A model generated the notes under the pieces. It was not told the DNA's origin. It did no database searches and was given only the letters and a program-made list of their open reading frames with translations. From Carboxylicivirga mesophila (lineage in GTDB: Bacteria; Bacteroidota; Bacteroidia; Bacteroidales; Marinilabiliaceae), in the NCBI RefSeq assembly GCF_018271975.1, contig NZ_JAGUCN010000028.1:1-64000 (forward strand): DNA of 64,000 nt, written 5' to 3'. The position numbers were made by a program, and so were the translations under genes. Of the stretch, positions 1 through 8,424 are shown in pieces (position 1 is the stretch's first letter; the number at the start of each line of letters is the position of its first letter).

Positions 1-412
1 TCGAAAATTATGAAAGAATAGCGGGCTATTTTGAATAAATTTCGGGAAGAAAATTGCTGTTTATAAGTGAAACATCTATGCATTGTCATAAAAAAACTAA
101 TCTACTGCGTTAAATTTTTCGAGCTAACTCGCTAGCCCTGCAAAATTTGCCTTGTATATCAATTCTTTATGACAATCTGAATTCTGAAATCTAAATCGAA
201 CTCAGGTTATTAGACAAAGCTAGAACATCCTGTGCGTTTATTTAATGATAAAAGTAATTAATGTACTGCCTTTGGTATGGTAATTAATTACTTGAGGTCT
301 TTCACGCCAATAAAATCATCAGAATTTTTAAACCCCTTCCAACGTTTCGGCTAAAGCTTTCGTCATGCTAGTAAAGAAAGGAAAACAATTTACTAACAAA
401 TAATCTGAAAAA
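1..412. other. Left-edge intergenic stretch with possible tail of an upstream gene
   Basis: No complete gene is visible. In frame 3 bases 3-38 read as the peptide ENYERIAGYFE followed by TAA, which could be the C-terminus of a plus-strand gene entering from the left, but eleven residues cannot prove this. The rest is AT-rich and contains the 95-bp inverted-repeat element listed separately. I found no clear TAnnTTTG promoter for the lipoprotein gene at 413; the closest is TGCCTTTG near 267, which has TG instead of TA. Confidence 0.35.
82..176. repeat. Inverted-repeat-bounded element, 11-bp perfect ends
   Basis: ATTGTCATAAA at 82-92 is repeated as its exact reverse complement TTTATGACAAT at 166-176. 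The interior holds a smaller CGAG/CTCG hairpin at 120-131 and the palindromic-looking GCAAAATTTGC at 140-150. It encodes nothing. The form suggests a REP- or MITE-like extragenic element or a transcript-end structure. Only one copy is present in this window, so repetitiveness in the genome is not shown. Confidence 0.45.
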
Positions 413-1141
413 ATGAAAGTACTTAAAAACCTATTTGTATTAGCCCTTGGATTGGTCATGCTAAGCAGTTGTAACGATGATGAAGGAAATGCCAACAGCA
501 GTAAGGTGAAGGTGGCATTGAAGGCTTCTCAAACAGTGTTGAAGGCAGGTGGTGAAACTACTACAGATCCTTTATCATTGGAAACTTTCCAGATATGTCT
601 GGGAGAGATTGAGTTTGATGTCAACGACGATATGGAAGATATGATACCGGGAGGCGACTCTATTTACAGTGATATTGAACTGGAAGGGCCTTTCCTGATT
701 GACCTGCTATCGGCCGATGCCATTACCGGTATTGACCTGGCTACCGCCCATGTGCCTAATGCTGTATACGAAGAAATAGAGTTCGACTTTGCGCCTTACG
801 ACAAAAATGAGCCGGCCGGGATGACGGGCAATACTATCCTTGTAAAGGGCAGCTATGAAGGAACGGCTTTTACCATTGTTAGCGATGAGGAACTAGAGCT
901 GGAGCTGGAATATGCCAATGGCTATGCGCTGGATGGGGCCGACTCGCGCCTGTTTATCGACCTCAACCTGGGACAGCTGAAAACCTTTGTGGCAGCCATT
1001 GATTTTACCAGTGCTGTGGCCGAGGAAGATGGCTCCATCCTGATTAGTAAAGACAAGAACAAGGTGATTTTAGACCAGTTTGAAACGGCCGTGGAGAATG
1101 CCTTTGATATTGATGAGGATGACGAAGAAGAGGAAGATTAA
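413..1141 (+). CDS. Secreted acidic lipoprotein, DUF4382-like
   Basis: This 242-residue protein starts with a lipoprotein signal peptide: Lys-containing N-terminus, hydrophobic core and lipobox LSSC with the lipidated Cys near residue 20. The mature part is rich in beta-type segments. A central stretch (about residues 55-215) with the pattern of a ligand-binding domain resembles DUF4382 proteins of Bacteroidota, an identification from memory of the family pattern. The last ten residues are almost all Asp/Glu, giving a highly acidic tail. The gene stands alone, with a terminator 30 bp downstream. Cellular location is probably the outer or inner membrane facing the periplasm or surface. The function is unknown. 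Confidence 0.7.
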   Translation: MKVLKNLFVLALGLVMLSSCNDDEGNANSSKVKVALKASQTVLKAGGETTTDPLSLETFQICLGEIEFDVNDDMEDMIPGGDSIYSDIELEGPFLIDLLSADAITGIDLATAHVPNAVYEEIEFDFAPYDKNEPAGMTGNTILVKGSYEGTAFTIVSDEELELELEYANGYALDGADSRLFIDLNLGQLKTFVAAIDFTSAVAEEDGSILISKDKNKVILDQFETAVENAFDIDEDDEEEED

Positions 1142-1173
1142 TCACTCATATATCTGAATTCAATTAGCTTGAT

Positions 1174-1206
1174 AAAGCGCTTCGGGATTGCTCGGGGCGC
1201 TTTTTT
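1174..1206 (+). terminator. Rho-independent terminator after the 413-1141 gene
   Basis: AAAGCGC at 1174-1180 pairs with GCGCTTT at 1197-1203 and is followed by a T-run to about 1206. It ends the lipoprotein transcript and separates it from the next gene. Confidence 0.8.
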
Positions 1207-1264
1207 ATTTTTTATTATATTTACTAATTAATATTATTCTATATCCCTTTATTCAAACTGTTCT

Positions 1265-4129
1265 ATGAAGAAAATCTATCTACTAAGTCTGTTATTTGCT
1301 TTATTGTCAAATGTAAGTGGGCAGCGGCAAGTTACTAATATTCATAGTAATCCTGGCGATAAAAGCTCCTCTCCATCTGGATTTGTTGAATATAAGCAAA
1401 TGTTATTTTTTAATGCCAGAACAGAAACTCATGGACGGGAGATATGGGTAAAAGCAGCTCATGATGAACCTGCTGCACAACTAAAAGATATTTATACAGG
1501 TAAACAAGGCTCTTTAATGAATTACCTCTCGGAGATGGCAGTTATATTAAATGGCGACATGTACTTTATTGCAACAGATGAAAAGTCGGCAGGCGAACTA
1601 TGGAAAACGGATGGGACTGAAGCAGGGACGGTTAAGGTAACTGATTTTTTAAATCATAGAATATCTCAATTGACCTTGGTGGGCGATGAAATATATTTTC
1701 TCAGGCGGGATGATGATTTATTGCAGGTATGGAAGAGTGATGGTACAGCCCAAGGTACTGTTATGGTTAGAGGTGATTTAGCAATTTGGAACCAGCCCTC
1801 TTATGTTGGGAAGTGTAATAACTATTTTATATTCACTTTTCAGCCATATGGTACAAATGATAGCAAGGTATGGCAGAGTGACGGTACCCATGAGGGCACC
1901 TTCGCCCTGACCGATGAGATAGATGGCAATGGTGCAGGCCCCACCGGTACCTCCGATTTGACCCAATACATTGAGTTAAATAATGAACTGTATTTTGTTA
2001 GTCGTTACTACTTGCATAAAACTGATGGAACGCTGGCTAATACGCAGGAGCTTGCATACGTGCACAATGCTTCTACGCGTTTGATTGATTATGCAGATGT
2101 AGTAAAGTATAATGGAAAGCTGTATTTCTCCTTTTTTGAGGCTGACTACAATCGATTGTTTATATGGGAATCGGATGGAACTGATTATGGCACTAGGAAA
2201 GTATTTGATAGCTACACCAATGATTATTTTGTGCCTTCTAATCTGGTTGGTGAAGAGCAAAGCCTTGTATTTACATTTGGTAATGATGCAGGCGGAACCT
2301 CGCTGGTTAAACTAAATCTTGATGACCTGTCTTGGACGTATATTGATGAATTGTGCGATATTGTTGAACCTCCTTTTATTTTTATTGAGCATTGGGATAC
2401 ATATAAAATAAGTGCGTTTGGCGATGGTAAATTTCTGTGCGGGAGCTATGTGGCAGAAACTGACTTTAAGGCATGGATTTATGATTTTACTGGTAATACA
2501 ATTCAGAGTCTTGATGCCTTGGAAGGAGTAACAGATATATTTGAGTATAATGGATTGTATTACACATCTATATTTAATAACAATATAGGCTATGAGTTAT
2601 GGAGTACCGATGGTATAACTGCTAACCTGTCAGATAATATTAATACAGGTAAATATGGCTTATCTGATCAATCTTTATTGGCGTTAAATAATAAACTACT
2701 TTTTGTGGCCGATGAAGGTGAAACAGGCAGGGAACTTTGGGGCTATGATGGCTCTGCAACTTCACAGATTATTGATATTTATATCGGAAAAAACAGTTCG
2801 AGTCCTTATAACTTTGAACATATAAATAATGAGATCTATTTTACAGCTTTTCATCCTGACTATGGGCTGGAATTGTGGAAAACGGATGGTACAACAGAGG
2901 GCACCTTGATGGTTCAAGATATAATGGAAGGGGCTGCGTCTGGCTACCCAAGGTATCTTACTGAATATAATGGGGTGTTGTATTTTATTTACTACAAAGA
3001 TGGGCATTATCATCTGTGTGAACTCAATGAAGGGAGTGTGGAGTTTATTTATGATTTGGGCGTAAACATGTATAATTCGCCGTTTAGTGTTTCTGAAATG
3101 ACTGCCTCTGATGACGCACTCTACTTGGCCGTTGAAGGATCGGGTCATGATTTATGGACCAGCGACGGAACAGCAGCCGGAACAACAAAATTGATGGATT
3201 TAGGTAGGTGTAGTCAGTTAACCCCAACGGGCAATAATGTGTTTTTTGCGGCAGCATCAACCTATAATGGAGAAAATAAACTGTATGTGTCAGATGGTAC
3301 TTCAGCAGGTACCGTTAAATTATCAGACGCCTCAAATGGGGCTCCTACGAATCCGCAAAACCTGACTGAACTTGGCAACCGCCTCTATTTTACGGCTGTT
3401 ACGGCTGAACATGGGCGCGAATTGTGGTATACCGATGGTACCGTAGCGGGCACCAGCTTGTTGGCCGATTTGAATGCCGGCACCGAAAGTGCCTTCAGGA
3501 GCGGAAACTTATGCGCCCTCAGCGGTACGCTGTTTTTTTCATGCTCTGATGGTACTAATGGCTATGAATTGTGGAAGAGCGATGGCACAACCGCCGGGAC
3601 TAAAATGGTTAAAGATATTGAAGACGGCAGTGGTAGTTCAAGCCCTTCAGGCTTAGTGGCAGTTAACGATTTGGTTTATTTCTCGGCTTACACAAGTGAT
3701 GCTGGCTATGAGTTGTGGGCAACAGATGGCACCGAAGAGGGTACTATGCTGATGGCTGATGTTTGGAAGGGCCGTGAGAGCTCAACACCAACAAATATAA
3801 TGACCATTGGAGATGAGGTGTTTTTTATAGCAGAAACAGCACAGTCTGGCCGGCAAATATGGCAAGTTGATTACAATGTGGTATCCGCCATAAAAAAAGT
3901 GGACCATAAGGCCGGCATAATATACCCTAATCCAGCCAATGGTTTTATTACGATTAAAAGTAACGAGCCGCTTACACGAATCGAAATTTATGATCAGCAT
4001 GGGCGGCAGGTGTTGGCAAGTGATAAACCTACCGGACGAATTGATGTTGCACATCTGAAAAGCGGCTTGTACTTGGTGAAGATTTGCACAATAGAGCATT
4101 GTTTTATGGATAAATTAATAAAGCAATAA
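1265..4129 (+). CDS. ELWxxDGT-repeat secreted protein with T9SS sorting domain
   Basis: A 954-residue exported protein with an N-terminal signal peptide (hydrophobic segment, cleavage near VSGQ). About a dozen copies of a repeat centred on the pattern [E/x]LW-x-[ST]-DGT-xx-GT are spaced roughly 45-70 residues apart, for example ELWKTDGTEAGT, VWKSDGTAQGT and ELWATDGTEEGT. This is the ELWxxDGT repeat family, predicted to fold as a beta-propeller-like structure. The last ~75 residues (IYPNPANGFITI onward, ending KLIKQ) form a type A T9SS C-terminal sorting domain, so the protein is expected at the cell surface or released. Binding partner unknown. It is monocistronic and bounded by terminators. 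A distant, weaker relative of similar plan lies at 39546-41147. Confidence 0.88.
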   Translation: MKKIYLLSLLFALLSNVSGQRQVTNIHSNPGDKSSSPSGFVEYKQMLFFNARTETHGREIWVKAAHDEPAAQLKDIYTGKQGSLMNYLSEMAVILNGDMYFIATDEKSAGELWKTDGTEAGTVKVTDFLNHRISQLTLVGDEIYFLRRDDDLLQVWKSDGTAQGTVMVRGDLAIWNQPSYVGKCNNYFIFTFQPYGTNDSKVWQSDGTHEGTFALTDEIDGNGAGPTGTSDLTQYIELNNELYFVSRYYLHKTDGTLANTQELAYVHNASTRLIDYADVVKYNGKLYFSFFEADYNRLFIWESDGTDYGTRKVFDSYTNDYFVPSNLVGEEQSLVFTFGNDAGGTSLVKLNLDDLSWTYIDELCDIVEPPFIFIEHWDTYKISAFGDGKFLCGSYVAETDFKAWIYDFTGNTIQSLDALEGVTDIFEYNGLYYTSIFNNNIGYELWSTDGITANLSDNINTGKYGLSDQSLLALNNKLLFVADEGETGRELWGYDGSATSQIIDIYIGKNSSSPYNFEHINNEIYFTAFHPDYGLELWKTDGTTEGTLMVQDIMEGAASGYPRYLTEYNGVLYFIYYKDGHYHLCELNEGSVEFIYDLGVNMYNSPFSVSEMTASDDALYLAVEGSGHDLWTSDGTAAGTTKLMDLGRCSQLTPTGNNVFFAAASTYNGENKLYVSDGTSAGTVKLSDASNGAPTNPQNLTELGNRLYFTAVTAEHGRELWYTDGTVAGTSLLADLNAGTESAFRSGNLCALSGTLFFSCSDGTNGYELWKSDGTTAGTKMVKDIEDGSGSSSPSGLVAVNDLVYFSAYTSDAGYELWATDGTEEGTMLMADVWKGRESSTPTNIMTIGDEVFFIAETAQSGRQIWQVDYNVVSAIKKVDHKAGIIYPNPANGFITIKSNEPLTRIEIYDQHGRQVLASDKPTGRIDVAHLKSGLYLVKICTIEHCFMDKLIKQ

Positions 4130-4152
4130 GATTGTAATGAGTATATGAATAC

Positions 4153-4188
4153 AAAAAGCGCTCCGTTGTCCTGTAGGGCGCTTTTTTC
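4153..4188 (+). terminator. Rho-independent terminator after ELWxxDGT gene
   Basis: AAAAAGCGCTCC pairs imperfectly with the AGGGCGCTTTTTT arm; the stem ends in a T-tract at 4182-4187. Confidence 0.75.
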
Positions 4189-4316
4189 CTTTAATTTGCT
4201 TCGTTGGATATGAGTTAGTGCGCGATTATAATTCGTTGATAATAATCATTAAAGGGATTTTAGGTTTTTATTAGACGATTATGCAACTATCATTATATTA
4301 TAGTATAGGTAAATGC

Positions 4317-4324
4317 TACATTTG
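4317..4324 (+). promoter_or_regulatory. Bacteroidota -7 promoter element TACATTTG
   Basis: TACATTTG matches the TAnnTTTG consensus exactly. A good -33 TTTG is not seen at the usual spacing. Because it overlaps the first in-frame ATG at 4313, it argues that translation of the small membrane protein starts at 4349 or later. Confidence 0.45.
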
Positions 4325-4348
4325 ATATCGACTATAATTCTTAACCTT

Positions 4349-4723
4349 ATGAAACCTAATAACCCAATCCTTATGAAACTGCCTGAATTTTACGTACTGG
4401 CAGTAGTTCTTTTGGCTGGTTATACACCGCCATTTCACTTTAATATCATAGCCATCGTATTGGCTGCATTGATTATTCTGCAAATCGTTTCTAAGAAACG
4501 CATCACAGGCATTTTGCTAAGTAGCTTGTTTATATTGGTCAACTTGTTTATGCTGGGTGCTTTAATTTCAGAGCTTTCCGAGTTTAGCCAGTTTAATAGT
4601 GATGCCCGACAAATGCTTTGGGGCGGATTGGCCATCTGGAGCATTAATATGTGCGCTGCAGGTTTGTTGTTGTATAAGTACTTTAAAAAGGATACGCTTA
4701 GCTGCAAACAAAACGGATTGTAG
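4349..4723 (+). CDS. Small hydrophobic membrane protein of unknown function
   Basis: The protein has about 124 residues if started at 4349; an in-frame ATG at 4313 would overlap the likely promoter, and 4373 is a further alternative. Three to four hydrophobic segments (LAVVLLAGYT region, IIAIVLAALIIL, ILLSSLFILVNLFMLGAL and MCAAGLLLYKYF) indicate an integral inner-membrane protein with short loops and a Lys-rich C-terminus. I do not recognise a family. It lies 58 bp upstream of the secreted thioredoxin-like gene on the same strand and may be co-transcribed with it. No catalytic motif is visible. Confidence 0.6.
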   Translation: MKPNNPILMKLPEFYVLAVVLLAGYTPPFHFNIIAIVLAALIILQIVSKKRITGILLSSLFILVNLFMLGALISELSEFSQFNSDARQMLWGGLAIWSINMCAAGLLLYKYFKKDTLSCKQNGL

Positions 4724-4781
4724 TTATTACCTGCCAAAAATATTATGTAAAAGTTTTTCCAAACCTAAACCTTACAATCGA

Positions 4782-6314
4782 ATGAAGAAGTCGCTATTGC
4801 TCTTTTATCTCATGTTTCTATTTAGCCTTTTGTCAGCCCAAAAGCATAATGTCGTTATAGAAGGTCAGCTTTTGGGCTACGATGGTAGTGGTACAATTGG
4901 TTATACAATATCACCGGTGGCAGGTGCCAGGCCTTATACACTTTTGGAACCAGATAGTGCTGGGCGCTTTATTATTAGCACTCACATTAAAGAAACCGAG
5001 TATTTTAAAGTCTGCTGGACAGGAAAAGCTGCATCGCATTGGGTTGAATTGGTTGTGAGGCCTAATAATCGTTATTCATTTGTAAGTGAAGAGGATGAAC
5101 GAGATAAGGATAAAGCCTGGGCAAGAATTAGTTTTCCGGATATATATTCATTGCAAACCGGTAACCAGGATGGCACGAAGCTATTTAAACTTGATAAAGG
5201 GCAGATGCTTTATAATATGATTGACAATGAAATTCATGGTACCTTATTTAATGTTAACTGGAATCTGCAGCAGCCACATACTTTACTCGATAGTCTTAAT
5301 CATAAAATAAACAGGGAGTTGAGTCCCTTTAAAAAATTATTAAATCAGGGTGATATTGATCCTGAGTTTTATGAAATATCAAAGCTTAATATTGAATATA
5401 AATATGCAGAACGACTGGCCTCAACCATTCGTTCTGCTTTTTGGGCTCCAAAGTACATCATAAAGGATACCATTATTCAAAGGCAATTACTGGAAGTGTA
5501 TCCTGAAATATTTATACGTTACCCTGTAGAGGCCTCAACAATACGCCACCTGGATAATATGGTATTTTATACGGATATGTATCTCGAGTTTTTGGAGGAT
5601 TATCAGGATGGTATATATACCTACAAAAGACGAAAAGGTAATAGCGCCTTCAAGGCTATTTATGACAAATCAGTAAATATTCTGCCCAATGATGTGAATC
5701 AGCATTATCAACGATATCATACCCTCTGTAATGCAGCTAGTTTAGGTACAATTACCAAAGCACATCTCCAAAAATATTTGCAAGATCATCCGGAGCTTAA
5801 AGGTACTTATGATGGTGGGCTAATAGAAGATTTGCTTTTACCGCGTGTTGAGGAATATGAGAAGCTACAGAGCGAGAAATTGCCTGAAGAGTGCATTGTT
5901 GTTCACTCCGACTCGATTAATTCATTTGAGGAGTTATTTGATTATTTGGGGGCTAAACCTCTACTTGTCGATTGCTGGGGAAGTTGGTGTGCACCATGTC
6001 GTGCACAGTTTCAGTTTATGTCTGAGGTTAAAGAAAAGCTTAAAGAGAGAGGCATTACTATGGTGTATTTGGCCTATGAGTATAACGATGATACGCAGTT
6101 GCGTGAAAGTATTATTAAATCCTACAAGTTAGAAGGCTATCATATTGTAGCTAATAAGAACCTAAAGGCAGACTTACAACGTATTCAGGGCGATGGATTA
6201 AAGTTTCCCACTTTTATGATTCTGGATAAAGATGGTCAGATAGTGTGTAAAGATGCACCATTGGCCAATGATATAGATAGGTTGATTGCAGAACTGGATA
6301 AGTATATTAATTAA
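4782..6314 (+). CDS. Secreted TlpA/thioredoxin-like protein
   Basis: A 510-residue exported protein. The start at 4782 is chosen because MKKSLLLFYLMFLFSLLSAQ is a classical signal peptide; the frame is open further upstream to 4599, but that part has no coding character and overlaps the previous gene. The C-terminal ~150 residues are a thioredoxin fold of the TlpA/AhpC-TSA type with the redox motif WCAPC (residues 402-406), a following conserved helix and a cis-Pro region near KFPTFMIL. The N-terminal ~350 residues have a DUF4369-like beta start and a long helical domain, the usual arrangement of Bacteroidota TlpA-like proteins. Expected role: periplasmic or surface thiol-disulfide exchange, partner unknown. 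The next gene begins 11 bp downstream. Confidence 0.88.
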   Translation: MKKSLLLFYLMFLFSLLSAQKHNVVIEGQLLGYDGSGTIGYTISPVAGARPYTLLEPDSAGRFIISTHIKETEYFKVCWTGKAASHWVELVVRPNNRYSFVSEEDERDKDKAWARISFPDIYSLQTGNQDGTKLFKLDKGQMLYNMIDNEIHGTLFNVNWNLQQPHTLLDSLNHKINRELSPFKKLLNQGDIDPEFYEISKLNIEYKYAERLASTIRSAFWAPKYIIKDTIIQRQLLEVYPEIFIRYPVEASTIRHLDNMVFYTDMYLEFLEDYQDGIYTYKRRKGNSAFKAIYDKSVNILPNDVNQHYQRYHTLCNAASLGTITKAHLQKYLQDHPELKGTYDGGLIEDLLLPRVEEYEKLQSEKLPEECIVVHSDSINSFEELFDYLGAKPLLVDCWGSWCAPCRAQFQFMSEVKEKLKERGITMVYLAYEYNDDTQLRESIIKSYKLEGYHIVANKNLKADLQRIQGDGLKFPTFMILDKDGQIVCKDAPLANDIDRLIAELDKYIN

Positions 6315-6325
6315 GAACTGTTTAA

Positions 6326-7390
6326 ATGAAAACTCGTTTTGCTATTTTGTTTATATCTGTTATTGTGCTATACGCTTGTCAAACTAATAAGGACAAACTA
6401 CAAGGCAAGTGGATTGAAGCAGATAATTTTGTCGATCCTTACCGATTAACCTTTTCCGATTTTTCGGTTAAGATGGAGTCGAATATATTTAACGGTGAAA
6501 AGCTCTACCACATCCGGAAAGACACTTTATATATCAGTGGGTTTGACAGTATTTATAAGTCATTAATAGTGTTTGATAATGAGCATCTGAAGTTAATAGA
6601 TATTGAAGGTGATATCATCATCGAAATATATGAGCGGGATTCCTTTAAAGATTTAGTAGATTATTTCAATCACAAAAAGAAGCTTTCCGTTAATTTGCCA
6701 CAACTGCGTTCTGACTTTAAAGCTACTGATTATAGCTATCACAACACCTTATTTGCTGATTGGCAAAACAACAAACTACTCATTTTCTTTAATGGGAAAG
6801 CGCATACGCTGTCGGATACATCGTACTTACTGATTGATAAGAAAGAATGGGCTACAAGAACGCTGCTGTATTTTGACAAAGAGGTAAGAGTTGGCGTGTT
6901 GAACCGCATCAAAAATGAGTTGCAAAGAGCTCAGTTAAATGCAGTCGGTTTTGCTGCAACTGATGATAGTGGGAACAGAACCATAATTGGTACATTACTG
7001 CCACCTCTTTATTCAATTGGAGGTCGATCGTTACCTCCACCACTGAATCTGATAAATAGAAAGGCAGATAATATCATGGTTTGCGTTAAGCCCGACTCAC
7101 TGACCATTAACGGCAATAATAGTGACTGGGGTAATTGTAAAGATGCAGTCAAGCGTTTGATAAAAAGTAATCACAAGTCCATTATCAGGGTTGAGCTCGA
7201 TGAGACCCTCAGTTATGAAACCTACCTCAATTGCATAGTTGAGCTGCAAAATGCCTATATCGAACTGCGCAATGAGTATGCCATGGTCACCTATGAGGTA
7301 GATAACTATCTGGAACTTGAAAGCGAGCAAATAAAAGAAGTTAGAAGTCAATACCCCATGAGGATTCATGAATTGATTAAGGAGGAATGA
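6326..7390 (+). CDS. Lipoprotein with two ExbD-like periplasmic modules
   Basis: A 354-residue lipoprotein (signal peptide ending in lipobox YAC near residue 18). Residues ~22-110 begin with LQGKW and look like a small lipocalin-like barrel. Two later segments resemble the periplasmic part of ExbD/TolR. Residues ~150-217 carry the pattern LLYFDKEVRVGVL-x-IKNEL, close to the ExbD 'D-x-V-x-x-x-V-x-x-I-x-x-L' core. Residues ~250-354 contain SYETYLNCIVELQNAYIELR and end QYPMRIHEL, the signature tail of one Bacteroidota ExbD subgroup. The N-terminal transmembrane helix and the proton-conducting Asp of true ExbD are absent. I infer a periplasm-facing, lipid-anchored decoy, scaffold or regulator of a TonB/ExbB-type motor. 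It follows the thioredoxin-like gene by 11 bp and is probably co-transcribed with it. Confidence 0.7.
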   Translation: MKTRFAILFISVIVLYACQTNKDKLQGKWIEADNFVDPYRLTFSDFSVKMESNIFNGEKLYHIRKDTLYISGFDSIYKSLIVFDNEHLKLIDIEGDIIIEIYERDSFKDLVDYFNHKKKLSVNLPQLRSDFKATDYSYHNTLFADWQNNKLLIFFNGKAHTLSDTSYLLIDKKEWATRTLLYFDKEVRVGVLNRIKNELQRAQLNAVGFAATDDSGNRTIIGTLLPPLYSIGGRSLPPPLNLINRKADNIMVCVKPDSLTINGNNSDWGNCKDAVKRLIKSNHKSIIRVELDETLSYETYLNCIVELQNAYIELRNEYAMVTYEVDNYLELESEQIKEVRSQYPMRIHELIKEE

Positions 7391-7434
7391 AGCTCACAAA
7401 GTTTGCCTTACTCAATAGCGTAAAGGATTTTACC

Positions 7435-7442
7435 TAGATTTG
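7435..7442 (+). promoter_or_regulatory. -7 promoter element TAGATTTG for the esterase gene
   Basis: Exact TAnnTTTG match, 34 bp before the ATG at 7477. A TTTG at 7402-7405 is too far away (29 bp) to be an ideal -33 box. Confidence 0.45.
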
Positions 7443-7476
7443 TTATCTATACAATCACCAACATTAATGTGACCTT

Positions 7477-8310
7477 ATGAAAAATACACTCCTACTGATT
7501 GCCTTTGTCATCCTTAGCTTTAGCCTTGTAGCGCAAGAAAACTATATTTTAAAAGAGAATATCCACTACTATAGCGAGTCACTGAATCAATCGGATGATT
7601 ATATCAATGAGTGCTGTTTGCTGGATGTGTATTATCCACAGGACAGTGCCGCTTATGCCACGGTTGTGTGGTTTCATGGAGGGGGTATTCAGGCGGGTCA
7701 TAAGGAGATACCCGAGGCACTCAAACAAAAGGGTATTGCCGTTGTGGGTGTTAACTATCGGCTGCATCCGAAGGTGTTGGCGCCGGCATATATTGAAGAT
7801 GCAGCTGCCGCTGTTGCCTGGGTTTTTAAAAACATTGAGCAGTATGGTGGCGATCCATCATTGATATTTGTGTCGGGGCACTCGGCAGGTGGCTACCTGG
7901 CCAGCATGGTGGGCATGGATAAGCACTGGCTGGCACATCACCAGGTAGAGGCCGATAGCATTGCCGGACTGATTCCCTTTAGCGGGCATACCATCACCCA
8001 TTTTACCATTCGTAAGGAGCGGGGCATTGAAGGCACCCAGGCCGTTGTTGATGAGTATGCGCCAATTTACCATGTAAGGGCCGATGCTCCACCATTGTTG
8101 ATGATTACCGGTGACCGTGAGCTGGAGCTTTTGGGACGTTACGAGGAGAATGCCTACATGATGCGCATGATGAAGGTGGTTGGCCATCCATCAATCCGGT
8201 TGCTGGAACTGCAAGGCTATGACCATGGTATGACTGAGCCGGCCTTTCCGTTGTTACTTAAGGAAGTTGACCGCATCACAAAGCAGAAGCGTCATAGGAC
8301 AGAGCAATAA
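7477..8310 (+). CDS. Secreted alpha/beta-hydrolase (esterase)
   Basis: A 277-residue exported enzyme with a signal peptide (cleavage near VAQ-EN, residue 20). It has the carboxylesterase/BD-FAE-like alpha/beta-hydrolase layout: oxyanion motif HGGG (67-70), nucleophile elbow GHSAGG with Ser136, likely acid Asp213 in TGDRE, and catalytic His250 in YDHGM. Expected reaction is hydrolysis of a carboxylic ester; the substrate (acetylated sugar, feruloyl ester or lipid) cannot be read from the sequence. The protein is compact, of usual length for the family. It has its own promoter-like -7 element and stands convergent to the minus-strand jelly-roll genes. Confidence 0.87.
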   Translation: MKNTLLLIAFVILSFSLVAQENYILKENIHYYSESLNQSDDYINECCLLDVYYPQDSAAYATVVWFHGGGIQAGHKEIPEALKQKGIAVVGVNYRLHPKVLAPAYIEDAAAAVAWVFKNIEQYGGDPSLIFVSGHSAGGYLASMVGMDKHWLAHHQVEADSIAGLIPFSGHTITHFTIRKERGIEGTQAVVDEYAPIYHVRADAPPLLMITGDRELELLGRYEENAYMMRMMKVVGHPSIRLLELQGYDHGMTEPAFPLLLKEVDRITKQKRHRTEQ

Positions 8311-8424
8311 AAGTCCCCGGCGCTTTCAATACTTACCCTCGTCGGAAGATTGTTCGCAACTTTCCATTGTGGAGAAGTCGGCAGGGAGAAAGGCAATGCT
8401 AAAGCCTGAGCCTGCCATCAGTCA

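Noticed and set aside
2762-3148. 128-codon minus-strand ORF inside the ELWxxDGT gene
   Set aside because: Shadow of repetitive coding sequence on the other strand.
1600-3760. DNA-level tandem repeats that could suggest a CRISPR or satellite
   Set aside because: They are degenerate codons of the DGT-xx-GT protein motif with irregular spacing, not identical DNA repeats.
4599-4781. N-terminal extension of the thioredoxin-like ORF
   Set aside because: It overlaps the preceding gene, is Cys-rich without pattern, and precedes a perfect signal peptide at 4782.
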